From Sulfitobacter sp. (GTDB taxonomy: Bacteria > Pseudomonadota > Alphaproteobacteria > Rhodobacterales > Rhodobacteraceae), in NCBI GenBank assembly GCA_029252045.1, contig JAQXCD010000020.1, positions 186,001-250,000 of the forward strand: DNA of 64,000 nucleotides. Reading direction: 5' to 3'. Of the stretch, positions 53,237 through 60,752 are shown piece after piece (position 1 is the stretch's first letter; each line of letters starts with the position of its first letter). The position numbers and the translations under genes are program-made. The notes under the pieces were generated by a model. The model ran no database searches. It was not told where the DNA came from and saw nothing but the letters and a program-made list of their open reading frames with translations.

Positions 53237-53904
53237 CCGTCGATCCTGTAGCCGGCACCGCGTACCGTCTTGATCAACTCGGTGACGAAAGGCTTATCAA
53301 CTTTGGCCCGCAACCGGCTGACGTGGGTTTCAACCACATTGGTCATTGGGTCAAACGACAGGTCCCAAACACCCTCCAACAGCATCGTACGCGTTTGCAC
53401 GCGGCCCTTGCGGCGCAGCAAAAACTCAAGCAACGCAAATTCACGCGGCAGCAAATCAATCACCTGCCCCTCACGGGTGACCCTGCGCGTCAGTAAATCC
53501 AGTGTCAGATCACCGGCATGTAGCGCTGTTTCCTTCTCGACCGCCTGCGGACGGCGGCCAAGTGCAGCGACGCGTGCAGACAACTCTCCAAACGCAAACG
53601 GTTTCACCAGATAATCATCCGCGCCCGCGTTCAGCCCGCCAATCCGGTCCTCGACCGATCCCATCGCCGTCAGGAACAGCACGGGCGTGGCATTACCCGC
53701 GCCGCGCAGGGTCTTGACCAGCGTCAGGCCATCCACCTGCGGCAGCATCCGGTCCACAATCAGCACATCGTGGCCGCCACCCGTGGCAGCAACCAGCCCC
53801 TCGCGACCATTGGAAACCAGATCGACCACATGCCCCTCCTCGCGCAAACCGCGCGCGATATAGGTGCCAGTGGTGATGTCATCTTCGATCACAAGTATTT
53901 TCAT
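53233..53904 (-). CDS. OmpR-family response regulator
   Basis: 223 residues. Receiver domain with the phospho-acceptor Asp in VLIVDRMLPQVDGLTLVKTL, Thr in FLTAMGS and Lys in DDYLVKPFAFGELSAR; winged-helix effector with LLPREFALLEFLLRRKGRVQ and VETHVSRLRAKVDKPF. First gene of the pair with the kinase. Divergent from the HtrA-type protease gene across 150 bp, which is the natural candidate target. Confidence 0.95.
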   Translation of the reverse strand: MKILVIEDDITTGTYIARGLREEGHVVDLVSNGREGLVAATGGGHDVLIVDRMLPQVDGLTLVKTLRGAGNATPVLFLTAMGSVEDRIGGLNAGADDYLVKPFAFGELSARVAALGRRPQAVEKETALHAGDLTLDLLTRRVTREGQVIDLLPREFALLEFLLRRKGRVQTRTMLLEGVWDLSFDPMTNVVETHVSRLRAKVDKPFVTELIKTVRGAGYRIDG

Positions 53905-54054
53905 AATGCCCTATATAGCGCCTTGCGCAGCCCGCTGCATCCCGCCTGTGCGTTACAGTTTTGTATAGTACGCGCGGGCTGTCCCGTAACCTTTGCACCC
54001 CATCTTGGCTTCAATCGCAACCAGATGCACGCCAGATGCAAAAAAGGACTTACC

Positions 54055-55137
54055 ATGACATCTTTGCTCTCGAAATCCGCCCCGATCGCCCTTGCAGCCG
54101 CATTGGCCCTGTCGCCTATGCTGGCCCCCACTGCTGCCTTTGCCGTGCCCGCCGGAGGATACGGTGATCTGGTCGAGCAGGTCGCCCCTGCCGTTGTCTT
54201 CATCGAGGTCACCAGCATGGCCCCCGCAGGTGCAACGCTGCCTGACAACATGCCAGAAGCCTTGCGTAAACAGTTCGAAAACCAGATGCCCCAAAACACC
54301 CCGCAAGGCGGGCTCGGCTCCGGTTTTCTGATTTCGGCGGACGGCAAGATTGTCACGAACAATCATGTCGTTGCAGATGCCCAGAGCGTTCGGGTGACGC
54401 TGACGGACGGTCGCAAATTCGATGCCGTAGTTATTGGCGCTGATCCTGCAACCGACGTCGCGTTGCTGTCGATCAAGGCGGATGTTGATCTGCCCTTTGT
54501 AAAATTCGGCACCTCCGAGACGATGCGCGTCGGCGATGAAGTTGTGGCGGTGGGCAACCCCTTCGGCCTAAGCTCAACCGTGACCAGCGGAATAATCTCG
54601 GCCAAATCGCGCGACATCCACTCGGGCCCCTATGACGAATTCATCCAGACCGATGCGGCCATCAACCGTGGCAATTCGGGTGGGCCGTTGTTTAACAACG
54701 CAGGGGATGTGATCGGGATGAACACTGCCATCATCTCGCCGGGCGGCGGATCTGTCGGGATCGGTTTTGCCGTGCCGTCCGATGTTGTGCGCGAAGTTGT
54801 GGCTGATCTGGAAGATGACGGCACGGTCACACGCGGCTGGTTGGGTGTGAGCATCCGCCCGATGAGCGATGAAGTGGCCGAGGTGCTGGGCTATGACAGC
54901 GCCACAAGCGCCGTCGTTGATATGGTCGCAGCAGACAGTCCCGCCGCCACGGCCGGATTGGAAAAGGGCGACATCATTCTGGATTTTGACGGCACCACGA
55001 TCACCGACCTGCGCGACCTCACACGCGCGGTTGCTGCAAAAAATCCGGATGATGCTGCAACTATCTCGATCCTGCGCCGTGGGAAGGAAGTCACGTTGGA
55101 CGTTACAATCGGTCTGCTCGCACAACAGAAGGCGTGA
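54055..55137 (+). CDS. HtrA/DegP-type serine protease with one PDZ domain
   Basis: 360 residues. A signal peptide (KSAPIALAAALALSPMLAPT, then AAFA) exports it. The trypsin-like triad is His in VTNNHVVADAQ, Asp in DPATDVALLSI and Ser in AINRGNSGGPLFN. A single PDZ domain covers about 255-350 (RGWLGVSIRPMSDEVAEVLG, GDIILDFDGTTITDLRDL); DegP and DegQ have two. A quality-control protease of the periplasm. AAAAGGACTTACC precedes the ATG at 54055. It is followed by a strong terminator. Confidence 0.93.
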   Translation: MTSLLSKSAPIALAAALALSPMLAPTAAFAVPAGGYGDLVEQVAPAVVFIEVTSMAPAGATLPDNMPEALRKQFENQMPQNTPQGGLGSGFLISADGKIVTNNHVVADAQSVRVTLTDGRKFDAVVIGADPATDVALLSIKADVDLPFVKFGTSETMRVGDEVVAVGNPFGLSSTVTSGIISAKSRDIHSGPYDEFIQTDAAINRGNSGGPLFNNAGDVIGMNTAIISPGGGSVGIGFAVPSDVVREVVADLEDDGTVTRGWLGVSIRPMSDEVAEVLGYDSATSAVVDMVAADSPAATAGLEKGDIILDFDGTTITDLRDLTRAVAAKNPDDAATISILRRGKEVTLDVTIGLLAQQKA

Positions 55138-55203
55138 CATAGGCTTTACCGCGCCGGACCCCAAGGCACGCTAAGGCTGCCTGTTACACCATAGCCGGTT
55201 AGG

Positions 55204-55241
55204 CGCCCCGATGTATGCTACACATCGGGGCGTTCTTTTTT
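55204..55241 (+). terminator. Rho-independent terminator after the HtrA gene
   Basis: CGCCCCGATGT (55204-55214) pairs perfectly with ACATCGGGGCG (55222-55232) around a 7-nt loop and is followed by TTCTTTTTT. It lies 66 bp past the protease stop codon and ends that transcript. Confidence 0.92.
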
Positions 55242-55329
55242 CGGTCACCAGACGGCCGTTGCGACCAGCAGGAATGTCGCACCCACAATGACTGGCGCAG
55301 CCCAGCCCGTTAATATAATTCATCCGGTG

Positions 55330-55692
55330 ATGAGCAGGCTTGTTTATACCACCCTGAAAAATGCCATGCTGGCCGCGCTGATGTTTGCGCTGCTCGCCTT
55401 GCCGTTTGTCCACCGCGCAGGGGCCGAGCCGGTATCAGCAGAAATAACCCAGTTCATATCCATGGGCGGCGATCTGGCTGATATCTGCGGCGAACGCGGG
55501 GATCACAAGGCGGGTGGTTGCGAAAGCTGCAATATTGCAGCTGCGATGATGTTGCCACTGCATGCCCGCCTGTTGCACCCCGCGTTTACCCCAACGCCCC
55601 TTGATCCGGTGATTATACGCGGGACTGATGCCCCCCTTCCTGCCCCCCACGCAACACCTCCTGTACGCGCACCCCCTGCGCGCATGACGTAA
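55330..55692 (+). CDS. Small Cys/His-containing membrane or exported protein, DUF2946-like
   Basis: 120 residues. MSRLVYTTLKNAMLAALMFA opens a hydrophobic segment ending near AGAEPVSAE, so a signal peptide or anchor. The body has Cys in DLADICGERG and GCESCNIAAAMMLPLHARLL, then a Pro-rich tail. The pattern is like DUF2946 proteins found in copper regions, and a PCu(A)C gene follows, but the assignment is tentative. The start could also be an ATG 14 codons upstream (55288). Confidence 0.65.
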   Translation: MSRLVYTTLKNAMLAALMFALLALPFVHRAGAEPVSAEITQFISMGGDLADICGERGDHKAGGCESCNIAAAMMLPLHARLLHPAFTPTPLDPVIIRGTDAPLPAPHATPPVRAPPARMT

Positions 55693-55718
55693 ATACATCT
55701 CTAATTTTCGTCATTTGA

Positions 55719-55739
55719 CATGCAGAAAAATGCTGCATG
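55719..55739. promoter_or_regulatory. Palindromic stem next to a -35-like element, upstream of the PCu(A)C gene
   Basis: CATGCAG-AAAAATG-CTGCATG is a 7-bp inverted repeat that begins within TTGACA (55715-55720), a consensus -35. It lies 17 bp before the next ATG. It may be a metal-regulator operator or a leader hairpin; no clear -10 was found. Confidence 0.4.
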
Positions 55740-55756
55740 AACCACAGGAAAAAACC

Positions 55757-56266
55757 ATGAAAACTTTCATCCAAACCGCTGTCGCGGCGCTCCTTCTGAC
55801 AGGCGCTGCACAGGCGCAAGACTATACCCTCGGCGGGATTACCGTCACACACCCGATGGCCTTCGAGACCGCAAAAAACGCGAATGTCGGGGGCGGCTAT
55901 ATGACCATTGAAAACACAACCGACACCGCAGACAAACTGCTGGAAGTCCGCGTGGCGGATATCCCGCGTATCGAGTTGCACCTGTCCGAGACAGATGCAA
56001 ACGGGATCGCCCGCATGACCAAGCAAGACGGCATCGAAATACCGGCAGGTGAAACCGTTCTGCTACAGCCCGGTGGCCTGCATGTGATGTTTATGGAACT
56101 GGGCGGCAACGCGTTTGAGCTGGACGAGAAAATCAGCGCGACGCTGGTGTTCGAAAACGCCGGCGAAATGAACGTGGAGTTTGATGTCGAAGCGCGAAGC
56201 GCAGGGGATCACGGCGGCATGGACCATTCCAAAATGGGCCACGGCACCATGAAGAAATCCGACTAA
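55757..56266 (+). CDS. PCu(A)C-type periplasmic copper chaperone
   Basis: 169 residues. Signal peptide MKTFIQTAVAALLLTGAAQA. The copper motif of the family is present: IELHLSETDANGIARM gives the His and first Met, and PGGLHVMFM gives the second His and Met. The C-terminal tail GGMDHSKMGHGTM is Met/His-rich and could bind more copper. It delivers copper to the CuA/CuB sites of cytochrome oxidase; the window also encodes the aa3 subunit IV. CAGGAAAAAACC precedes the ATG. Confidence 0.92.
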   Translation: MKTFIQTAVAALLLTGAAQAQDYTLGGITVTHPMAFETAKNANVGGGYMTIENTTDTADKLLEVRVADIPRIELHLSETDANGIARMTKQDGIEIPAGETVLLQPGGLHVMFMELGGNAFELDEKISATLVFENAGEMNVEFDVEARSAGDHGGMDHSKMGHGTMKKSD

Positions 56267-56284
56267 ACTCTCGCCAAACAACCG

Positions 56285-56310
56285 GGCAGGCCGTGGGCGC
56301 ATGGCCTGCC
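56285..56310. terminator. Candidate bidirectional terminator hairpin
   Basis: GGCAGGCC (56285-56292) pairs with GGCCTGCC (56303-56310), a perfect 8-bp GC stem between the converging PCu(A)C and MarR genes. There is no U-run, and the stem touches the MarR stop codon, so efficiency is uncertain. Confidence 0.45.
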
Positions 56311-56741
56311 TACAACGATGCAATCTTCTCCAGACAACGGTTGAGCACTTCGCGCTCCTCGGGGGTAAAGTGCGATGAAAGTGACGCGTCATATGCTTTG
56401 GCTGCTTGATAGAGGTCCGCATAGACCGCCTGCCCTTGCCGCGTCAGCGCCAATGTCTCATGTCTGCGATCCTGCTCTTGCGGGGTGCGAACAAGATACC
56501 GCTTTTTCTCCAGCGCACTAACGGCACGGCTAACCTTGGTTTTGTGCATGCTTGCACGGTCACAAATGGTCTTCGCCGTCATCCCGCCATAGCGGCCCAG
56601 ATGGAACAACACCCGCCACTCCGTCCGCAACATACCATAACGCTGGCGGTAGTTTTTCTGGAACCCGATGCTGGTGGCCTCCGCCGCCTGATTAAGCGCG
56701 TAGGGTAAAAACCGGCCCAGATCAAAATCGTTATTGGACAT
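56310..56741 (-). CDS. MarR-family regulator of the homogentisate operon
   Basis: 143 residues. Winged helix with YGGMTAKTICDRASMHKTKV and SRAVSALEKKRYLVRTPQEQ, then DRRHETLALTRQGQAVYADL as wing. Divergent from hmgA with a 72-bp gap holding a palindrome in the hmgA promoter, so it is the likely repressor. Released by an aromatic acid or homogentisate is inference from analogous HpaR/HmgR systems. Confidence 0.9.
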   Translation of the reverse strand: MSNNDFDLGRFLPYALNQAAEATSIGFQKNYRQRYGMLRTEWRVLFHLGRYGGMTAKTICDRASMHKTKVSRAVSALEKKRYLVRTPQEQDRRHETLALTRQGQAVYADLYQAAKAYDASLSSHFTPEEREVLNRCLEKIASL

Positions 56742-56754
56742 TTTTTCAACTTAC

Positions 56755-56783
56755 CTGTTGTTAGTTACATTTCAAACTAATAC
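56755..56783 (+). promoter_or_regulatory. hmgA promoter with MarR operator in its spacer
   Basis: CTGTTG (56755-56760) and TAATAC (56778-56783) form -35 and -10 with a 17-bp spacer. Between them TTAGTT-N8-AACTAA (56761-56780) is a 6-bp inverted repeat of MarR-operator size. Binding there would block the promoter of hmgA and possibly that of the divergent regulator gene. Confidence 0.65.
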
Positions 56784-56813
56784 CTCATGTGGCACCGCGT
56801 AAAGGGAAACACG

Positions 56814-58175
56814 ATGACCAACACACCTGTTCCGCATGGATTACAAACTGCCGCCACACCGGTTGGCACCCACGAAGGATATATGCCCGGTTTCGGGAAC
56901 GACTTTGAGACAGAGGCCCTGCCCGGTGCTCTGCCGCAGGGCATGAACTCGCCTCAAAAAGTCAACTATGGCCTTTATGGCGAACAGCTGAGTGGCACCG
57001 CCTTTACTGCACCCAGTCACCAGAACGAGCGTACATGGTGCTACCGCATCCGCCCCTCAGTCAAACACACACACCGGTTTGAGAAGATTGATCTGCCCTA
57101 CTGGAAGTCCGCTCCCAATATTGACCCCGACGTTTTATCGCTGGGACAATACCGCTGGGATCCCGTGCCGCATTCTGACCAGCCGCTGACATGGCTGACC
57201 GGCATGCGCACCATGACAACTGCGGGTGATGTGAATACACAAGTTGGCATGGCAAGCCACGTCTATCTGGTCACAAAATCGATGAAGGATGCGTATTTCT
57301 TTTCCGCTGATTCCGAACTACTGGTCGTGCCCCAAGAAGGCCGCCTGCGTTTCGCAACCGAGTTGGGCGTGATCGACATCGAGCCGCAAGAAATCGCCAT
57401 CATCCCGCGCGGTCTGGTCTACCGTGTTGAAGTGCTGGAAGGCCCCGCCCGCGGCTTTGTCTGCGAAAACTACGGCCAGAAGTTCCGCCTCCCCGGTCGC
57501 GGCCCCATCGGCGCCAACTGCATGGCAAATCCGCGTGATTTCAAAACACCTGTTGCCGCCTTCGAGGACCGTGATGCGCCCTCCACCGTGACGATCAAAT
57601 GGGCGGGCCAGTTCCACGAGACCAAGATCGGCCATTCGCCTTTGGACGTTGTCGCATGGCATGGCAACTATGCGCCCTGCAAATACGATCTGCGCACCTA
57701 TTGCCCTGTCGGCGCGATCCTGTTTGACCACCCCGATCCGTCCATTTTCACCGTTTTGACCGCCGACAGCGGCGTTGAAGGCACCGCCAACATCGACTTT
57801 GTTCTGTTCCGTGACCGCTGGATGGTGGCCGAAGATACCTTCCGGCCGCCATGGTACCACAAGAACGTCATGTCCGAGCTGATGGGCAATATCTTCGGCA
57901 TCTATGACGCCAAGCCCAAGGGTTTCATCCCCGGCGGCATGAGCTTGCACAACATGATGCTGCCCCATGGCCCTGACAAAAATGCATTTGAAGGCGCCTC
58001 AAACAGCAATCTGGGTCCAGAGAAGCTCGAAAACACCATGTCGTTTATGTTCGAGACCCGCTTCCCGCAGCACCTAACCGCCTTTGCGGCCAAAGAGGCA
58101 CCGCTACAGGACGATTATATCGACTGCTGGACAGATCTGGAGAAGAAATTCGACGGCACGCCGGGCAAGAAATAG
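56814..58175 (+). CDS. hmgA: Homogentisate 1,2-dioxygenase
   Basis: 453 residues. [20 protein letters not shown] opens the fold; iron ligands are expected in [19 protein letters not shown] (His, Glu) and [16 protein letters not shown] (His). It opens the ring of homogentisate to maleylacetoacetate. AAAGGGAAACACG precedes the ATG at 56814. First gene of the catabolic operon, behind the MarR-type operator. Confidence 0.96.
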   Translation: MTNTPVPHGLQTAATPVGTHEGYMPGFGNDFETEALPGALPQGMNSPQKVNYGLYGEQLSGTAFTAPSHQNERTWCYRIRPSVKHTHRFEKIDLPYWKSAPNIDPDVLSLGQYRWDPVPHSDQPLTWLTGMRTMTTAGDVNTQVGMASHVYLVTKSMKDAYFFSADSELLVVPQEGRLRFATELGVIDIEPQEIAIIPRGLVYRVEVLEGPARGFVCENYGQKFRLPGRGPIGANCMANPRDFKTPVAAFEDRDAPSTVTIKWAGQFHETKIGHSPLDVVAWHGNYAPCKYDLRTYCPVGAILFDHPDPSIFTVLTADSGVEGTANIDFVLFRDRWMVAEDTFRPPWYHKNVMSELMGNIFGIYDAKPKGFIPGGMSLHNMMLPHGPDKNAFEGASNSNLGPEKLENTMSFMFETRFPQHLTAFAAKEAPLQDDYIDCWTDLEKKFDGTPGKK

Positions 58176-58345
58176 TGGAAGTTGTGATTGCGATCATTCT
58201 GTTCATCGTCGTCTGCGCAGGCCTGATGCTATGGGACTATTACAAACCCGCGCGCTTTCGCACGACCTATCGAAACGTCGCTGAAAGGCGCCGCTGGACT
58301 GGCGATTTTGGCTACCGCGGTGATGGAGATGGCGGCGGCGATTGA
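58175..58345 (+). CDS. Small single-span membrane protein between hmgA and fahA (56 residues)
   Basis: Starts with GTG at 58175, sharing one base with the hmgA stop (TAGTG). [20 protein letters not shown] is a membrane helix, followed by DYYKPARFRTTYRNVAERR and a Gly/Asp-rich tail (FGYRGDGDGGGD). Spacing and overlap support translation; the GTG start and small size leave some doubt. Function unknown. It might anchor or tune transport in the pathway. Confidence 0.62.
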   Translation: MEVVIAIILFIVVCAGLMLWDYYKPARFRTTYRNVAERRRWTGDFGYRGDGDGGGD

Positions 58346-58388
58346 AAAACAGTGCGGCCTCCCCGCACCACGGAACTAAGGAACAACA

Positions 58389-59642
58389 ATGAAACTGATG
58401 AAATCATGGGTAAAAAGCGCCAACAGCGCCGACACCCAATTCCCGCTCAACAACCTGCCTTACGGCGTGTTCACCACCGACAAGCTTGAGCCGCGCTGCG
58501 GCGTGGCCATCGGTGACATGATCCTTGATATGTCCGCCGCCGAAGAAGCAGGCCTGATCGAGCTGGCCGAAGATCCTGTGTTTGATGTCCCCTACTGGAA
58601 CGATGTGATGGAACTGGGGCCAGAGGCATGGGTCGCCCTGCGCGCGCGCCTGCAACAACTGCTCGCCGAAGGCTCGGCCGAGCAGGCATCGGTCGCACCA
58701 TTACTTTTTCCCATGTCAGCGGCCCGCATGGAACTGCCAATGGTTGTGGCAGAATACACAGACTTCTACGCAGGTAAACACCACGCTACGAATGTCGGCA
58801 CCATGTTCCGCGGCGCCCAAAACGCCCTGCCGCCCAACTGGCTGCACATCCCCATCGGCTACAACGGCCGCGCGTCATCTGTTGTTGTCTCCGGCACAGA
58901 CATCATCCGCCCAAATGGCCAGACCAAGGCCCCCACAGCAGACACACCTTCCTTTGGCCCCTGCAAACGCCTCGACATCGAGCTGGAAATGGGCACCATC
59001 GTCGGCAGCGCATCCGAACTGGGCCACCCTGTGACAGTAGCCCAGGCGGATGAAATGATCTTCGGCTACGTTCTGCTGAACGACTGGTCCGCGCGTGACA
59101 TTCAGGCGTGGGAATACCAGCCCCTTGGCCCCTTTCAGGCAAAAGCATTTGCCACTTCAATCAGCCCGTGGATCGTCACCCGCGCCGCGTTGGAGCCGTT
59201 CCGCACATCCACACCAGAGCGCGAAAAGGAATTGCTGCCCTACCTGCTTGAGCCAAAACCAATGCTCTATGACATCGCCCTCAGCGTGACCATGCAGGCC
59301 GAAGGCGGTGAGGTCAAAACCATCTGCGAGACGAACTACAACGAGATGTACTACTCCGCCCCGCAACAACTGGCCCACCACGCAAGCTCCGGTTGCGCTA
59401 TGACACCGGGTGACTTGCTCGGCTCCGGCACCATCTCCGGCCCCGAAAAACACCAGCGCGGCAGCCTGCTGGAACTCAGCTGGGGCGGCCAAGAGCCGAT
59501 AGATATCGGCAACGGCCAAACCCGCAGCTTTATCGAAGACGGCGACACGCTGACCCTGCACGGCGCGGCCATCGGTGACGGCTACAAAATCGGCTTCGGC
59601 ACCTGCACAGGCACCATCAAACCCGCCATCAAATTCCCGTAA
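58389..59642 (+). CDS. fahA: Fumarylacetoacetase
   Basis: 417 residues. SH3-like N-terminal region to about residue 115, then EYTDFYAGKHHATNVGTMFR (catalytic His), LDIELEMGTIVGSASELG and LLNDWSARDIQAWEYQPLGP, where acidic residues bind the metal. It hydrolyses fumarylacetoacetate to fumarate and acetoacetate. AAGGAACAACA precedes the ATG. Followed by a GC hairpin before the MBL gene. Confidence 0.96.
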   Translation: MKLMKSWVKSANSADTQFPLNNLPYGVFTTDKLEPRCGVAIGDMILDMSAAEEAGLIELAEDPVFDVPYWNDVMELGPEAWVALRARLQQLLAEGSAEQASVAPLLFPMSAARMELPMVVAEYTDFYAGKHHATNVGTMFRGAQNALPPNWLHIPIGYNGRASSVVVSGTDIIRPNGQTKAPTADTPSFGPCKRLDIELEMGTIVGSASELGHPVTVAQADEMIFGYVLLNDWSARDIQAWEYQPLGPFQAKAFATSISPWIVTRAALEPFRTSTPEREKELLPYLLEPKPMLYDIALSVTMQAEGGEVKTICETNYNEMYYSAPQQLAHHASSGCAMTPGDLLGSGTISGPEKHQRGSLLELSWGGQEPIDIGNGQTRSFIEDGDTLTLHGAAIGDGYKIGFGTCTGTIKPAIKFP

Positions 59643-59649
59643 CGCAACA

Positions 59650-59669
59650 GGGGCGGATCACCCCGCCCC
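59650..59669 (+). terminator. GC hairpin after fahA, possible partial terminator
   Basis: GGGGCGG (59650-59656) pairs with CCGCCCC (59663-59669) around ATCACC, 8 bp past the fahA stop; TTGCACCCTTTTCC follows. A weak U-run suggests partial termination or mRNA stabilisation inside the operon. Confidence 0.45.
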
Positions 59670-59734
59670 TTGCACCCTTTTCCATATCCCATTCCACCCA
59701 ACGCCCCAAACACACCCGAAGTTAGGACAGACCC

Positions 59735-60685
59735 ATGGCCAAAGCATTTGCCTCCCAAGGCGACATGACTGAAAAGAAAATCACCTTCGACGAAATCGGC
59801 CGCGATTTGTGGGCCTTCACCGCCGAGGGTGATCCGAACTCTGGCGTGATCATCGGCGACGAGAGCGTTATGATCGTTGAGGCGCAGGCCACCCCGCGTC
59901 TGGCGAACAAAGTGATCGAGCAGGTCCGCAAAGTCACCGACAAACCGATCAGCCACGTTGTGCTAACCCACTATCACGCCGTGCGCGTGCTGGGCGCATC
60001 GGGTTACGGCGCAGACCAGATCATCATGGGCGAAGCCGCCCGTGGCATGGTGATGGAGCGCGGGCAAGAGGACTGGGATTCCGAGTTCCAACGCTTCCCC
60101 CGTCTGTTCGAGGGCTACGAATCCATCCCGGGTCTCACCTTCCCCACCACCACCTTCAATGACCGCATGACCGTACATCTTGGCAAACGCCGCGTGGACC
60201 TGATGCACCTTGGTCGCGCGCATACGGCTGGGGATATCGTGATTCATGTCCCCGACGAGAACGTGATGTTCACCGGCGATATCGTCGAGGATCACTCGGC
60301 CTGCTATTGCGGTGATGGCCATTTCGCCGATTGGGGCAATACGCTGGATGCCATCAAGGCCTACGATGTAAATTCCATCGCGCCCGGTCGCGGCGGTGCC
60401 CTCATTGGCAAAGAAGCCGTGAACCGCGCCATCGAGAGCACGCGTGACTTCGTCAATTCCACCTACGCCCCCGCCGCGCGCGTGGCGGCCCAAGGCGGCA
60501 CGCTCAAGCAGGCATGGGACGCGGTGCGCGCCGAATGTGACCCCAAGTTCAAGGATTACGCAATCTACGAGCACTGCCTGCCCTTCAACGTGGCCCGCGC
60601 CTATGACGAAGCCCGCGGCATCACCCACCCCCGCATCTGGACCGCCGAACGTGATCTGGAAATGTGGGCAGCCCTTCAAGGCTAA
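59735..60685 (+). CDS. MBL-fold protein with altered metal motif
   Basis: 316 residues. The fold is clear (DLWAFTAEGDPNSGVIIGDE, LGRAHTAGDIVIHVPDENVM, FTGDIVEDH), but the zinc motif H-x-H-x-D-H reads LTHYHAVRVLGAS: His79 and His81 are present, while Asp and His are Val83 and Arg84. One metal site is thus incomplete. The C-terminal 90 residues include a CP-rich helix (AIYEHCLPFNVARAYDEA). It sits between fahA and the flavin monooxygenase, so a role in aromatic catabolism is likely; the reaction is unknown. AGTTAGGACAGACCC is near the ATG. Confidence 0.85.
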   Translation: MAKAFASQGDMTEKKITFDEIGRDLWAFTAEGDPNSGVIIGDESVMIVEAQATPRLANKVIEQVRKVTDKPISHVVLTHYHAVRVLGASGYGADQIIMGEAARGMVMERGQEDWDSEFQRFPRLFEGYESIPGLTFPTTTFNDRMTVHLGKRRVDLMHLGRAHTAGDIVIHVPDENVMFTGDIVEDHSACYCGDGHFADWGNTLDAIKAYDVNSIAPGRGGALIGKEAVNRAIESTRDFVNSTYAPAARVAAQGGTLKQAWDAVRAECDPKFKDYAIYEHCLPFNVARAYDEARGITHPRIWTAERDLEMWAALQG

Positions 60686-60690
60686 ATCAA

Positions 60691-60724
60691 GCGAGGAGCG
60701 GGCGCCGCCAGCGAGGAGCGCCCG
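60691..60724. repeat. Direct repeats forming a GC hairpin before the monooxygenase gene
   Basis: GCGAGGAGCG occurs twice (60691-60700, 60711-60720), and CGGGCGC (60699-60705) pairs with GCGCCCG (60718-60724). It lies between two operon genes and may be a small dispersed repeat or an mRNA-processing element. Confidence 0.5.
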
Positions 60725-60752
60725 TTCAAATACCAACAGGGAGACACGCACA

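Noticed and set aside
53928..53981. CAGCCCGC/GCGGGCTG arms as a terminator of the response-regulator gene
   Set aside because: They lie upstream of that gene and 38 bp apart, so they cannot end its transcript; kept only as a possible regulatory feature in the findings.
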